This document shows, piece by piece, positions 14,429 through 21,337 of a stretch of DNA of 21,337 nt; the stretch's first letter is position 1, and the number at the start of each line of letters is the position of its first letter. This stretch comes from Saprospiraceae bacterium (GTDB lineage Bacteria > Bacteroidota > Bacteroidia > Chitinophagales > Saprospiraceae): NCBI GenBank assembly GCA_013042795.1, contig JABDPK010000150.1:1-21337 (forward strand). The letters are read 5' to 3'. The notes under the pieces are model-generated. The model did not search any database and had not been told where the DNA came from. It saw only the letters and a list, made by a program, of their open reading frames with translations. A program made the position numbers and the translations under genes.

Positions 14429-15850
14429 ATGTTATTTGAAGAACGACATAATTCGATAATAAAAGTTATTGGCGTCGGCGGCGGCGGAAGCAATGCTGTG
14501 GCTTATATGTATAACCAGGGTATTGTGGGTGTAGACTTTGCCATATGCAATACTGATATCCAGGCGCTGGAGAATAATCCTGTGCCGATTAAAGTTCAAC
14601 TGGGGCCAAGCCTTACCGAAGGTATGGGTGCCGGTTCTGTTCCTGAAGTAGGCAAACAGTCCTGTATTGAATCTATTGATGAGGTCAGACGGTTTCTTGA
14701 AAACGATACCAAGATGCTCTTTATAACTGCCGGAATGGGCGGAGGTACCGGTACAGGTGCTGCACCTATTATTGCCAAGGCAGCCAAAGAGATGGGAATT
14801 CTCACAGTAGCTATTGTTACACTTCCATTCACCTTTGAAGGTATTCGTAGAAAAACACAGGCAGTGGAAGGACTTGAATCTTTGAAGAAGAATGTGGATT
14901 CCATACTTGTTATTTCCAATGACAGGGTCCGACATCTTTATGGTAACCTGAGCCTTACAAATGCCTTTTCAAAAGCTGACAATATCCTGACTACTGCAGC
15001 AAAAGGGATCGCAGAGATCATAACCATACCTGGATATATCAATGTGGATTTCAAGGATGTCAGTACCGTCATGAAGGAAAGTGGTGTATCAATCATGGGA
15101 TACGGGGAAGCCGAAGGAGAAGAAAGAGCCAAAGAAGCTGTAGAGTTTGCATTGAACTCACCATTGTTGGAAGATAACGATATCCGCGGTGCACAGCATA
15201 TTCTCCTGAATATCTCATCTGGTGACAGGGAGATTACCATGGATGAGATAGGTGAAATTACCGAATATATACAGGAAGAAGCAGGATATGGGACGCATAT
15301 GATATGGGGTAATTGTACTGATGATTCCCTTGGAGAAAAATTGAGTGTCACTATTATAGCTACTGGGTTCACTGAAGGGAAAAAGCAGATGGATGAGCAA
15401 AAAGTAGAAACCATAAAAGTACACCTGGACGAGGTGCTTGAAGTTGAAGATGATGTACCGGTTATGAAGGATTTCGAAGAACCATCAATAAAAACTGTTG
15501 TGGAATTCGATGATCCCATGCCTGAATACAAAAATGTACATGAATACAAATCAGAGGAACCATTTGTAAAATCAAAAACAGAAAAATTTGAAGAAAGAAA
15601 AATACAATTAACTGACAAAGCAACAAAACGTAAAGATAACTTGAGAAGTACGAGTTCAAAACCGCTCGACAGCCCGAAAGTTATAGCTGAGATGGAAGAA
15701 GTACCTGCTTACCTGAGAAGAAAAGTGATGTTAGATGATGTGAAACATAGCAGTGATAATGGAACATCTAAACTCAGCATTAACATTGATGATGTTGAGG
15801 GTCCAACGATTGAGAAGAATAATTCATTCTTCCATGACAATGTGGACTGA
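14429..15850 (+). CDS. ftsZ: FtsZ, tubulin-like division GTPase
   Basis: The GTP-dependent polymer that forms the division ring. The protein has 473 residues. The globular domain (1 to ~318) contains IGVGGGGSNAV (14-24), the tubulin signature GGGTGTGAAP (104-113) and the synergy-loop NVDFKD (205-210). A long charged linker (~320-420) follows. The FtsA-binding-type peptide is VPAYLRRKV (425-433), but it is not terminal: 40 further residues follow, ending NNSFFHDNVD, a tail I recognise from other Bacteroidota FtsZ proteins. ATG at 14429; an out-of-frame ATG lies five bases earlier. It is the last gene of the cluster and is followed by an intrinsic terminator. Confidence 0.97.
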   Translation: MLFEERHNSIIKVIGVGGGGSNAVAYMYNQGIVGVDFAICNTDIQALENNPVPIKVQLGPSLTEGMGAGSVPEVGKQSCIESIDEVRRFLENDTKMLFITAGMGGGTGTGAAPIIAKAAKEMGILTVAIVTLPFTFEGIRRKTQAVEGLESLKKNVDSILVISNDRVRHLYGNLSLTNAFSKADNILTTAAKGIAEIITIPGYINVDFKDVSTVMKESGVSIMGYGEAEGEERAKEAVEFALNSPLLEDNDIRGAQHILLNISSGDREITMDEIGEITEYIQEEAGYGTHMIWGNCTDDSLGEKLSVTIIATGFTEGKKQMDEQKVETIKVHLDEVLEVEDDVPVMKDFEEPSIKTVVEFDDPMPEYKNVHEYKSEEPFVKSKTEKFEERKIQLTDKATKRKDNLRSTSSKPLDSPKVIAEMEEVPAYLRRKVMLDDVKHSSDNGTSKLSINIDDVEGPTIEKNNSFFHDNVD

Positions 15851-15857
15851 CAATTTT

Positions 15858-15941
15858 GGATTTCGTCTTTTCATAATACGCTTTTCTATATTATGAGATT
15901 GGTTTATTGATTGAGTCCCCGCCGGCCTCGGCGGGGTTTTT
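15858..15941 (+). repeat. Copy 1 of a duplicated two-hairpin element downstream of ftsZ
   Basis: The stretch from GGATTTCG (15858) to the terminator is repeated nearly base for base at 16069. It contains a first hairpin, TCATAATA (15871-15878) with TATTATGA (15889-15896), then the conserved linker GAGATTGGTTTATTGATTGA, then the GC-rich terminator. It could be the ftsZ 3' untranslated region, a small RNA released from it, or a dispersed repeat. No protein can be read from it. Confidence 0.8.
15917..15941 (+). terminator. Intrinsic terminator of the dcw cluster
   Basis: CCCCGCCG (15917-15924) pairs perfectly with CGGCGGGG (15929-15936) around GCCT, followed by five Ts. It lies 66 bases after the ftsZ stop codon and is the strongest terminator in the window. 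Confidence 0.92.
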
Positions 15942-16040
15942 CAAAAACCTTTCGAGAAGCAGAAAAGCGAGATCACCAACTCTGAAAGAAGTGTTGAAGA
16001 AAGTAGTGAAGTAAACTTTTGAATCTGATAGAAGAACCGT

Positions 16041-16058
16041 GGTCCCCAATGGAGGACC
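16041..16058. other. Short GC-rich hairpin between the two repeated elements
   Basis: GGTCC (16041-16045) pairs with GGACC (16054-16058), and the inner CC pairs with GG across an AAT loop with one bulged A. No T tract follows. It lies in the ~125-base spacer between the two repeat copies, in which I see no gene. Confidence 0.4.
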
Positions 16059-16068
16059 CAGCAACCAA

Positions 16069-16159
16069 GGATTTCGTCTTTTTATAATACGCTTTTCTTA
16101 AATTATGAGATTGGTTTATTGATTGAGTCCCCGCCTCTCCGGCGGGGATATTTTTTTTT
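16069..16159 (+). repeat. Copy 2 of the duplicated two-hairpin element
   Basis: About 67 bases (16069-16135) match copy 1 with only a few differences: one C-to-T change at 16083, and a one-base insertion with small changes around 16098-16101. The first hairpin is kept because the C-to-T change turns a C-G pair into a U-G pair in RNA. The terminator loop has diverged (TCTCC instead of a GCCT core) while the arms are conserved. Whether it has its own promoter is unclear. Confidence 0.8.
16129..16159 (+). terminator. Second intrinsic terminator
   Basis: CCCCGCC (16129-16135) pairs with GGCGGGG (16141-16147) around TCTCC, followed by ATA and nine Ts (16151-16159). It faces the + strand and lies just beyond the 3' end of the minus-strand gene at 16169. 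The A-rich flank on the other side is weak support for any termination of that gene. Confidence 0.88.
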
Positions 16160-16168
16160 AATCATTGA

Positions 16169-16693
16169 TCATTTTGATCGTGGTTTATATTCTCCGTCAA
16201 ATAAAAGAGCCCAATCTGTAGAGTCTTTGTTTTTATCATTACCCGTGTCTTCCTGCAGTTGGGTCCAGGTCTGGCGTACCGATGATTTTCCAGGTTCCGC
16301 TTGCCAGGTAATTCTATTTTGTATTGTCTTTTCGCCTCTTTGAACTGAATTTCCCAAAATCATCTTATCTTCTTTCAACTGCCCTTTTAGATGAAGGGTC
16401 AGTCCTGAATTATCAATGTAGTATTGTTCCCACTGACCGGAGAGCTGGTTATATTTATTGAGGCTTGTGCCCCTGTATTTTGATCCAATAGCTTCATATT
16501 CTTCAATGATTCCATGCCCATCCAGAATTGAACTGATTTTACTTTTACCCACAAGGGTATCCGTACCATATTTGTAGACATCCCATTCACCAATCCAAAA
16601 GTCAAATTGAGATTTTACATTTTCCTGCGCTGCTAATTGGTTAAAGCCGAGACTTAAGCAAACAACCAGGACTAACCCATTTATTTTTTTCAT
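16169..16693 (-). CDS. Secreted protein of unknown function, lipocalin/DUF1579-like
   Basis: A 174-residue protein with a clear N-terminal signal peptide (basic MKKINGL, hydrophobic LVLVVCLSLGF, cleavage probably after QLAA or AAQ), so it is exported to the periplasm or beyond. The mature part is rich in beta-type alternation with conserved-looking Trp and Gly residues: FDFWIGEWDVY (30-40), SLNKYNQLSGQWEQYYID and SSVRQTWTQLQED, ending with DGEYKPRSK. The FWxGxWxV opening resembles DUF1579 and related lipocalin-like beta-barrel proteins; this is a pattern judgement and the ligand is unknown. It is transcribed against its neighbours and separates the dcw cluster from the ATPase gene. The ATG at 16693 is the natural start because the signal peptide begins there. 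Confidence 0.8.
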   Translation of the reverse strand: MKKINGLVLVVCLSLGFNQLAAQENVKSQFDFWIGEWDVYKYGTDTLVGKSKISSILDGHGIIEEYEAIGSKYRGTSLNKYNQLSGQWEQYYIDNSGLTLHLKGQLKEDKMILGNSVQRGEKTIQNRITWQAEPGKSSVRQTWTQLQEDTGNDKNKDSTDWALLFDGEYKPRSK

Positions 16694-16751
16694 ATTGATG
16701 ATTTTATACTAAAATAGGCAAGTTCAGACAACATTGTATGTAGGGAACTAT

Positions 16752-16815
16752 TGGCATAAATTATTTCTGATGTACCTGACCCGTTAAAATGATGTACAAC
16801 AGTTATTCTATGCCA
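16752..16815. promoter_or_regulatory. Inverted repeat enclosing two direct repeats in the divergent intergenic region
   Basis: TGGCATA (16752-16758) and TATGCCA (16809-16815) are perfect inverted repeats. Between them TGATGTAC occurs twice, at 16768-16775 and 16790-16797, 22 bp apart or about two helical turns. The region lies between two divergent genes, so an operator is possible. No known regulator motif was recognised. Confidence 0.35.
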
Positions 16816-16824
16816 TGCATTAAT

Positions 16825-16832
16825 TATCTTTA
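16825..16832 (+). promoter_or_regulatory. Possible -7 promoter box for the HerA-like ATPase gene
   Basis: TATCTTTA differs from the Bacteroidota TAnnTTTG box only in its last base and lies 31 bases before the ATG at 16863. No convincing TTTG -33 element was found about 19 bases upstream, so this is a weak call. Confidence 0.35.
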
Positions 16833-16862
16833 GAGCATTGATAAATTATACAAATTCAACAT

Positions 16863-19331
16863 ATGGTTAATTTACCTCCTGAAAAGTTAGGATCCTTTTA
16901 CCTGGGTGCAAGATATGACTCCGAAACCAAAGAAATTACTTCAGAATCTGTGAATTACGATGCCCGTGACCTGACAACACATGCTGTATGTGTTGGTATG
17001 ACAGGTAGTGGTAAAACCGGGCTGTGTATTGGTTTACTTGAAGAAGCAGCTATTGACCAGGTACCAGCGATCATTATCGATCCTAAAGGTGATATGACCA
17101 ATTTGCTTCTTCAGTTTGATGGTCTAGATGCTTCTGATTTTCAAAAATGGATCAACGCGGATGATGCAGGTCGTAAAGGCATGAGTGTTGATGATTATGC
17201 CAAATCTACGGCAGAGAAGTGGAAAAACGGATTGGCATCATGGGGACAGGGAGATGAAAGAATGCAGAAGTTAAAGAATGCTGTAGATTATACTATATAT
17301 ACACCCAAATCCGATTCAGGTGTACCGGTAAATATATTAGGATCATTTGCCGCTCCCGGTATTGATTTTGAGTCAGATGCTGAAATGCTTCGCGAACGCA
17401 TCCAGGGTACTGTCGCTGCACTTCTCGGTATGATCGGAAGTAAAGAAGATCCCTCAAGGTCCAGAGAAGGTATACTTTTGTCCACTTTGTTTGAACATTA
17501 CTGGAAGAATAATGAAGACCTTGACCTGGCATCCCTTATAAAAGGTATACAGAAGCCCCCATTCCAGCAATTGGGTGTTTTTGATATTGATACCTTTTTT
17601 CCGGAAAAGGACAGGTTTGAAATGGCTATGGCTTTTAATACGCTAGTCGCTTCACCTCAATTCGCTTATTGGCTGATGGGTGATCCACTCGATATCGATA
17701 AAATGTATTTCACAGCAGAAGGAAAACCAAGACACAGTATATTCTATATTGCACATTTGTCAGAAAGTGAAAGAATGTTTTTCGTCACTCTTTTGCTGAA
17801 TAGCCTGATAACCTGGATGCGGCGACAATCGGGGACAACAAGTTTAAGATCCTTACTGTACTTTGACGAGATCTTCGGTTATTTTCCGCCTACAGCAAAT
17901 CCTCCATCAAAAAAACCTTTATTGACCATACTCAAACAAGCACGAGCTTTCGGTGTAGGATCTGTATTAGTGACACAAAACCCTGTTGATATCGATTATA
18001 AAGGATTGTCGAATGCAGGCACATGGTTTATCGGCAAACTTCAGACCGAGAGAGATAAAATGCGAGTCCTTGAAGGTCTGGAAGGTGCTATTGCCGAGGC
18101 CGGTTCAGGAACAGAAAAGAATTTCAGTGAGATCATCACCGGGTTGTCAAGCAGGGTCTTTTTGATGCATAATGTCCACGATGATGAACCTGTGGTATAT
18201 CATACAAGATGGGTCATGTCGTACCTGAGAGGTCCGATGACCAGGACGCAGGTAAAAGAACTGATGAAGGCAAAGAAAGAGACTAAAAAAAGTGATGTAT
18301 CTCTTAAACCAAATATGAACCGCCAGGCAACTTCAAAGGATAGTACTGAGGCAGTCATAGCTTCAGCACCAAACCTTGATCCTGCAATTATGCAGAAGTA
18401 TTTTGCAGCCTGGAAAACACCTTCCGAGGCGGAATCTGAGATGAAATTCCAGGGTCACACATCTTTGTCTTATGAACCGCATATACTTGCCACTTCACAA
18501 GTAAGGTTCTATGACAACAAACGAGGAGTCGATGAAGTAAAAGACTTTACTTTCCTGGCCAGCCCGCCAGATGATTTTGGCAGGATTGACTGGGATGAGG
18601 CATTGAAGCTTTCGGACTGGAAAAGGTCCGTGATGTCAGAACCAGACCATCCGGAGAATATTTCTATCGGGTTTCAGGCAGTAGCTGAATCAATGAACAC
18701 CGCAAAAGAACTGAAAAAGGTTGAAGACGATTTCGAAGACTATCTCTACCAGAATGAAAGACATTATATCCATGAACATCAAAAACTGGATATGTATCAG
18801 CATGCAGGTGAATCGGATGAGGCATTTGCTATGCGGGTCCAGCAAAAGGCAAGGGAAGAACGTGATGATGAGCTCGATGATATCAAGGATGGTTTTGAAA
18901 AGAAATTTGACAGGGTAAGGGAGCGGATAAGAAGGGAAGAACAGGATCTTGAAGAAGCAGAAGCCGAAGTGAGAGACAGGAGAACGCAGGAAGTGGTTGG
19001 TGTTGCTGAAACCTTATTTTCTGTATTCGTAAAAGGAAGAAGCAGATCATTCAGTTCTGCGGCCAGCAAGCGCCGAATGAGTCGGAGAGCATCGATGAAA
19101 GTCAAAGAATCACAGGAAGATCTTGAAGAGTTGCAACTTGATTTTGAAGAACTTGAAAAAGAATTACAGGAAAAACTGGAATTAGCCGATGAAAAATGGA
19201 CGAGTGTAGCAGCTGGGATCACAAAGAAAGAAGTCAAACCACGAAGAACAGATATAAAAGTGGACCAGGTCATGCTGGTATGGTATCCATATTGGATTAA
19301 TGAAAAAGGAGATCGTGTATCAGCGGTCTGA
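16863..19331 (+). CDS. HerA/FtsK-superfamily ATPase with C-terminal coiled coil
   Basis: A large cytoplasmic protein of 822 residues with no membrane segment. The N-terminal ATPase part has Walker A GMTGSGKT (45-52), a following IIIDPKGDMTNLL (70-82, typical of the HerA/VirB4/TraD group), Walker B LLYFDEIFGY (331-340), a sensor-like VLVTQNP (368-374) and an arginine-rich LQTERDKMRVLEGL (393-406). About residues 480-600 have no recognised motif. From about 612 the protein is highly charged and predicted coiled coil (to ~705 and again ~746-778), interrupted by a basic Ser/Arg-rich stretch (724-746, GRSRSFSSAASKRRMSRRAS). The final segment contains VMLVWYPYWI. Likely a hexameric DNA-related motor; the substrate is unknown. 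No NurA, SIR2 or other partner gene of HerA systems is adjacent, and it seems to be transcribed alone. ATG at 16863. Confidence 0.85.
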   Translation: MVNLPPEKLGSFYLGARYDSETKEITSESVNYDARDLTTHAVCVGMTGSGKTGLCIGLLEEAAIDQVPAIIIDPKGDMTNLLLQFDGLDASDFQKWINADDAGRKGMSVDDYAKSTAEKWKNGLASWGQGDERMQKLKNAVDYTIYTPKSDSGVPVNILGSFAAPGIDFESDAEMLRERIQGTVAALLGMIGSKEDPSRSREGILLSTLFEHYWKNNEDLDLASLIKGIQKPPFQQLGVFDIDTFFPEKDRFEMAMAFNTLVASPQFAYWLMGDPLDIDKMYFTAEGKPRHSIFYIAHLSESERMFFVTLLLNSLITWMRRQSGTTSLRSLLYFDEIFGYFPPTANPPSKKPLLTILKQARAFGVGSVLVTQNPVDIDYKGLSNAGTWFIGKLQTERDKMRVLEGLEGAIAEAGSGTEKNFSEIITGLSSRVFLMHNVHDDEPVVYHTRWVMSYLRGPMTRTQVKELMKAKKETKKSDVSLKPNMNRQATSKDSTEAVIASAPNLDPAIMQKYFAAWKTPSEAESEMKFQGHTSLSYEPHILATSQVRFYDNKRGVDEVKDFTFLASPPDDFGRIDWDEALKLSDWKRSVMSEPDHPENISIGFQAVAESMNTAKELKKVEDDFEDYLYQNERHYIHEHQKLDMYQHAGESDEAFAMRVQQKAREERDDELDDIKDGFEKKFDRVRERIRREEQDLEEAEAEVRDRRTQEVVGVAETLFSVFVKGRSRSFSSAASKRRMSRRASMKVKESQEDLEELQLDFEELEKELQEKLELADEKWTSVAAGITKKEVKPRRTDIKVDQVMLVWYPYWINEKGDRVSAV

Positions 19332-19387
19332 TTTTTGTATATAATAGATGTTAACTATTAGACTAAAAAACGACTAAACTAAACTTT

Positions 19388-21055
19388 ATGAATGATTTGG
19401 AGATTGCCAACCAGGTAGAACTGGAGCATATCAGCAGTATTGCAGAAAAATTTGGGTTGAGTGCAGATGATATTGAGATGTATGGAAAATATAAAGCAAA
19501 GATCCCTCTCTCATTTATCGATAAGGAAAAAGCTTCAAGGAGTAATTTAATCCTGGTCACAGCTATTTCGCCTACTCCTGCAGGGGAAGGAAAAACCACT
19601 ATGTCTATCGGTTTGTCCGAAGGGTTGAACAGGATCGGAAAAAAGACAACTGTAGTTCTTAGAGAGCCTTCATTAGGTCCGGTATTCGGGATCAAGGGAG
19701 GTGCAACCGGTGGTGGTTATTCGCAGGTGCTACCTATGGAAGATATAAATCTTCATTTTACAGGCGACTTTGCAGCCATTGAAAAAGCACATAATCTCCT
19801 GGCCGCAGTCATTGATAACAATATTCAAAGCAAGACCAATTCTCTTGGTATTGATGCACGTACCGTAGGTTGGAAGAGGGTAGTGGATATGAATGATCGT
19901 GCACTCAGGAAAATCGTCATCGGTCTGGGTGGAACGACTATGGGCGTACCCAGGGAATCAGGTTTTGATATAACCGCTGCTTCCGAGATTATGGCTATCC
20001 TGTGCCTGTCTGAAGACCTTGAAGATCTCAAGGCAAGATTGGGGAATATCTTCGTGGGTTATACATTTGATAAAACACCTGTGTATGCCCGGGACCTGAA
20101 AGTGCAGGGTGCCATGGCAGCCCTTTTACGGGAAGCTATCAAGCCTAATCTTGTTCAAACAATTGAAGGAAACCCGGCCATCATACACGGGGGTCCTTTT
20201 GCGAACATAGCACAGGGTACCAATACCATTATTGCCACAAGAATGGGTATGAGCTTTTCGGACTATACGGTGACTGAGGCCGGGTTTGGTGCTGATCTTG
20301 GTGCTGAGAAATTCCTGGATATCAAATGTCAGTCTGCCGGGTTTTCACCTAAAGCAGTTGTTCTGACGACGACCATCCGTGCGTTAAAATATCATGGTGG
20401 TCAATCTTTAAAAGAATTAAAAGAACCTAATGTAGAGGCTTTGACAAAAGGTCTTCCCAATCTTGAAAAACATTTGGAGAATGTACAGCAATTTGGCATC
20501 ACACCTGTAATTGCCATTAACAGGTTCCTGCATGATAGTGATGAAGAAATTGAAGTGATACAGAATTTTGCACACGAAAAAGGAATCAGGGTGGCTTTGG
20601 CGGAAGGCTGGGCAAAAGGCGGCGAAGGAACCCTCGAATTGGCACAACATGTGGTGGATATAGTGGAGGAAAACAATGCAGATTTCAAACCCGTGTATCA
20701 TTGGGATCAGGCAGTCACAGAAAAAATCGAAAGCGTCGCTACAAGGATCTATGGTGCTGCAAATGTTGAATATACCAGCCAGGCAAGGAAGGACCTGCGA
20801 ACAATCGGAAAACTTGGTCTGGACCATTTGCCAGTCTGCATAGCCAAGACACAAAAATCTTTTTCAGATAACGCCAAGCTCCTGGGCAGACCTGAAGGAT
20901 TCACAATTACAGTACGCGAAATAGAGATTGCAGCAGGGGCAGGATTCCTGGTACCTATTACCGGGGATATGATGCGAATGCCAGGATTACCGGCTCATCC
21001 CGCTTCTGAAAATATAGATATAGACAAGGACGGGAAGATTACGGGTTTGATATAG
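19388..21055 (+). CDS. fhs: Formate-tetrahydrofolate ligase (10-formyl-THF synthetase)
   Basis: A cytoplasmic enzyme of one-carbon metabolism that joins formate to tetrahydrofolate using ATP, giving 10-formyl-THF for purine synthesis and formyl-methionyl-tRNA. The protein has 555 residues, the normal monofunctional bacterial length. Family signatures are the P-loop-like TPTPAGEGKTT (61-71), REPSLGPVFGIKGGATGGGY (92-111), the following PMEDINLHFTGDFAAI, GGTTMGVPRESGFDITAASE and the closing MMRMPGLPAHPASENIDID. The ATG at 19388 is used; the 56-base gap before it has only a weak AT-rich inverted repeat (TAATAG 19342-19347, CTATTA 19355-19360) and no recognised promoter. It may be read through from the ATPase gene, but the two functions show no obvious connection. 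A strong terminator follows. Confidence 0.96.
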   Translation: MNDLEIANQVELEHISSIAEKFGLSADDIEMYGKYKAKIPLSFIDKEKASRSNLILVTAISPTPAGEGKTTMSIGLSEGLNRIGKKTTVVLREPSLGPVFGIKGGATGGGYSQVLPMEDINLHFTGDFAAIEKAHNLLAAVIDNNIQSKTNSLGIDARTVGWKRVVDMNDRALRKIVIGLGGTTMGVPRESGFDITAASEIMAILCLSEDLEDLKARLGNIFVGYTFDKTPVYARDLKVQGAMAALLREAIKPNLVQTIEGNPAIIHGGPFANIAQGTNTIIATRMGMSFSDYTVTEAGFGADLGAEKFLDIKCQSAGFSPKAVVLTTTIRALKYHGGQSLKELKEPNVEALTKGLPNLEKHLENVQQFGITPVIAINRFLHDSDEEIEVIQNFAHEKGIRVALAEGWAKGGEGTLELAQHVVDIVEENNADFKPVYHWDQAVTEKIESVATRIYGAANVEYTSQARKDLRTIGKLGLDHLPVCIAKTQKSFSDNAKLLGRPEGFTITVREIEIAAGAGFLVPITGDMMRMPGLPAHPASENIDIDKDGKITGLI

Positions 21056-21072
21056 AAATGAAACAAAAAGAA

Positions 21073-21115
21073 AAGCCGGCACGATTTCTCCTGCCGGCTT
21101 AAGTGTTTTTGAATG
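21073..21115. terminator. Bidirectional terminator between fhs and the convergent gene
   Basis: AAGCCGGCA (21073-21081) pairs perfectly with TGCCGGCTT (21092-21100) around a ten-base loop. A-rich sequence precedes it (AAACAAAAAGAAAA) and GTGTTTTT follows. It should end fhs transcription on the + strand and the partial gene on the - strand. Confidence 0.9.
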
Positions 21116-21123
21116 ATAATTAA

Positions 21124-21337
21124 TTATTTCTCCGGGTTAAATATATCTTCCAGTTCTTCAGGCAAGTCACCATCCAGTTCTGCTTCCAGCATCTCTATAA
21201 ACTTTTCCGGATTTTCTGATAGATCATATGCCAGATTATTGTCTTGTTCTGTTAGTTGTTTAGACCTTGTTTGATCAGAGCATTCATTTACAAGGTTTTG
21301 TTCTGCAGCAAGCTCGTTTAATACCGCAGCACAAGCC
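21124..21337 (-). CDS. 3' end of an unidentified acidic protein (partial)
   Basis: The minus strand is open from the right edge of the window to a TAA at 21124-21126, giving 70 C-terminal residues; the start lies outside. The visible peptide begins ACAAVLNELAAEQNLVNEC and ends LPEELEDIFNPEK. It is hydrophilic and acidic, with many Glu, Gln, Asn and Leu, probably helical, with no recognised domain. Convergence on the bidirectional terminator with fhs, and the lack of stops over 210 bases, support a real gene. No function can be assigned. Confidence 0.65.
   Translation of the reverse strand, partial: ACAAVLNELAAEQNLVNECSDQTRSKQLTEQDNNLAYDLSENPEKFIEMLEAELDGDLPEELEDIFNPEK

Noticed and set aside
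14938..15618. Minus-strand open frame of 226 codons
   Set aside because: It is antisense to ftsZ and Ser-rich throughout; a shadow of the acidic linker and core coding sequence.
16119..16343. Plus-strand open frame of 74 codons
   Set aside because: It starts inside the second terminator element and runs antisense to the signal-peptide gene; there is no protein-like pattern.
16863..19331. HerA-type anti-phage system or conjugation coupling protein
   Set aside because: No effector, nuclease, relaxase or mating-pair gene is adjacent; neighbours are a secreted protein and fhs.
1..21337. tRNA or rRNA genes, insertion sequences, phage genes
   Set aside because: None were recognised in the intergenic regions; no transposase, integrase or cloverleaf-like sequence was seen.

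Overview
The window holds a complete bacterial division and cell wall (dcw) cluster on the + strand, from mraZ to ftsZ (680-15850), followed by an unrelated set of genes. The gene order (mraZ, rsmH, a very short ftsL-like gene, a PASTA-bearing ftsI, murE, mraY, murD, ftsW, murG, murC, ftsQ, ftsA, ftsZ, with no murF, ddl or murB) is the layout typical of Bacteroidota. Other signs agree: Shine-Dalgarno sequences are mostly absent, a TAnnTTTG-type -7 box lies before mraZ, MraY carries a large periplasmic insert, and FtsZ ends in NNSFFHDNVD. By eye the GC content is moderate, around 40%. The class cannot be fixed from this window; a Saprospiria-like or related environmental Bacteroidota is my guess.

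Layout. 1-367: a tandem repeat array built from an 8-bp minisatellite plus a hairpin-bearing conserved segment, then a second octamer tract. 368-679: AT-rich intergenic DNA with several inverted repeats, a triple 10-bp-spaced TGGGA MraZ operator and the probable mraZ promoter. 680-15850: thirteen co-directional genes, mostly overlapping or a few bases apart. The larger breaks are around murE, whose two junctions both contain strong inverted repeats, and before ftsA and ftsZ. 15851-16168: two near-identical ~67-bp elements about 211 bp apart, each ending in a GC-rich terminator. 16169-16693 (minus): a secreted protein of unknown function. 16863-19331: a HerA/FtsK-like ATPase with a long coiled-coil C-terminus. 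19388-21055: formate-tetrahydrofolate ligase, then a bidirectional terminator. 21124-21337 (minus): the 3' end of an unidentified acidic protein running off the window.

How it works together. MraZ should repress its own promoter through the TGGGA boxes. RsmH methylates 16S rRNA. MurC, MurD and MurE build the UDP-MurNAc peptide (MurF must be encoded elsewhere), MraY and MurG make lipid I and lipid II, and FtsW with FtsI polymerises and cross-links septal peptidoglycan. FtsL and FtsQ link the synthase to the FtsA-FtsZ ring. MurE carries the DNPR motif, so meso-diaminopimelate peptidoglycan is expected.

I found no clear novel multi-gene system. The observations most worth checking are the duplicated two-hairpin element after ftsZ, the hairpins on both sides of murE, the MraZ box lying at the -33 position, and the octamer minisatellite at the left edge.
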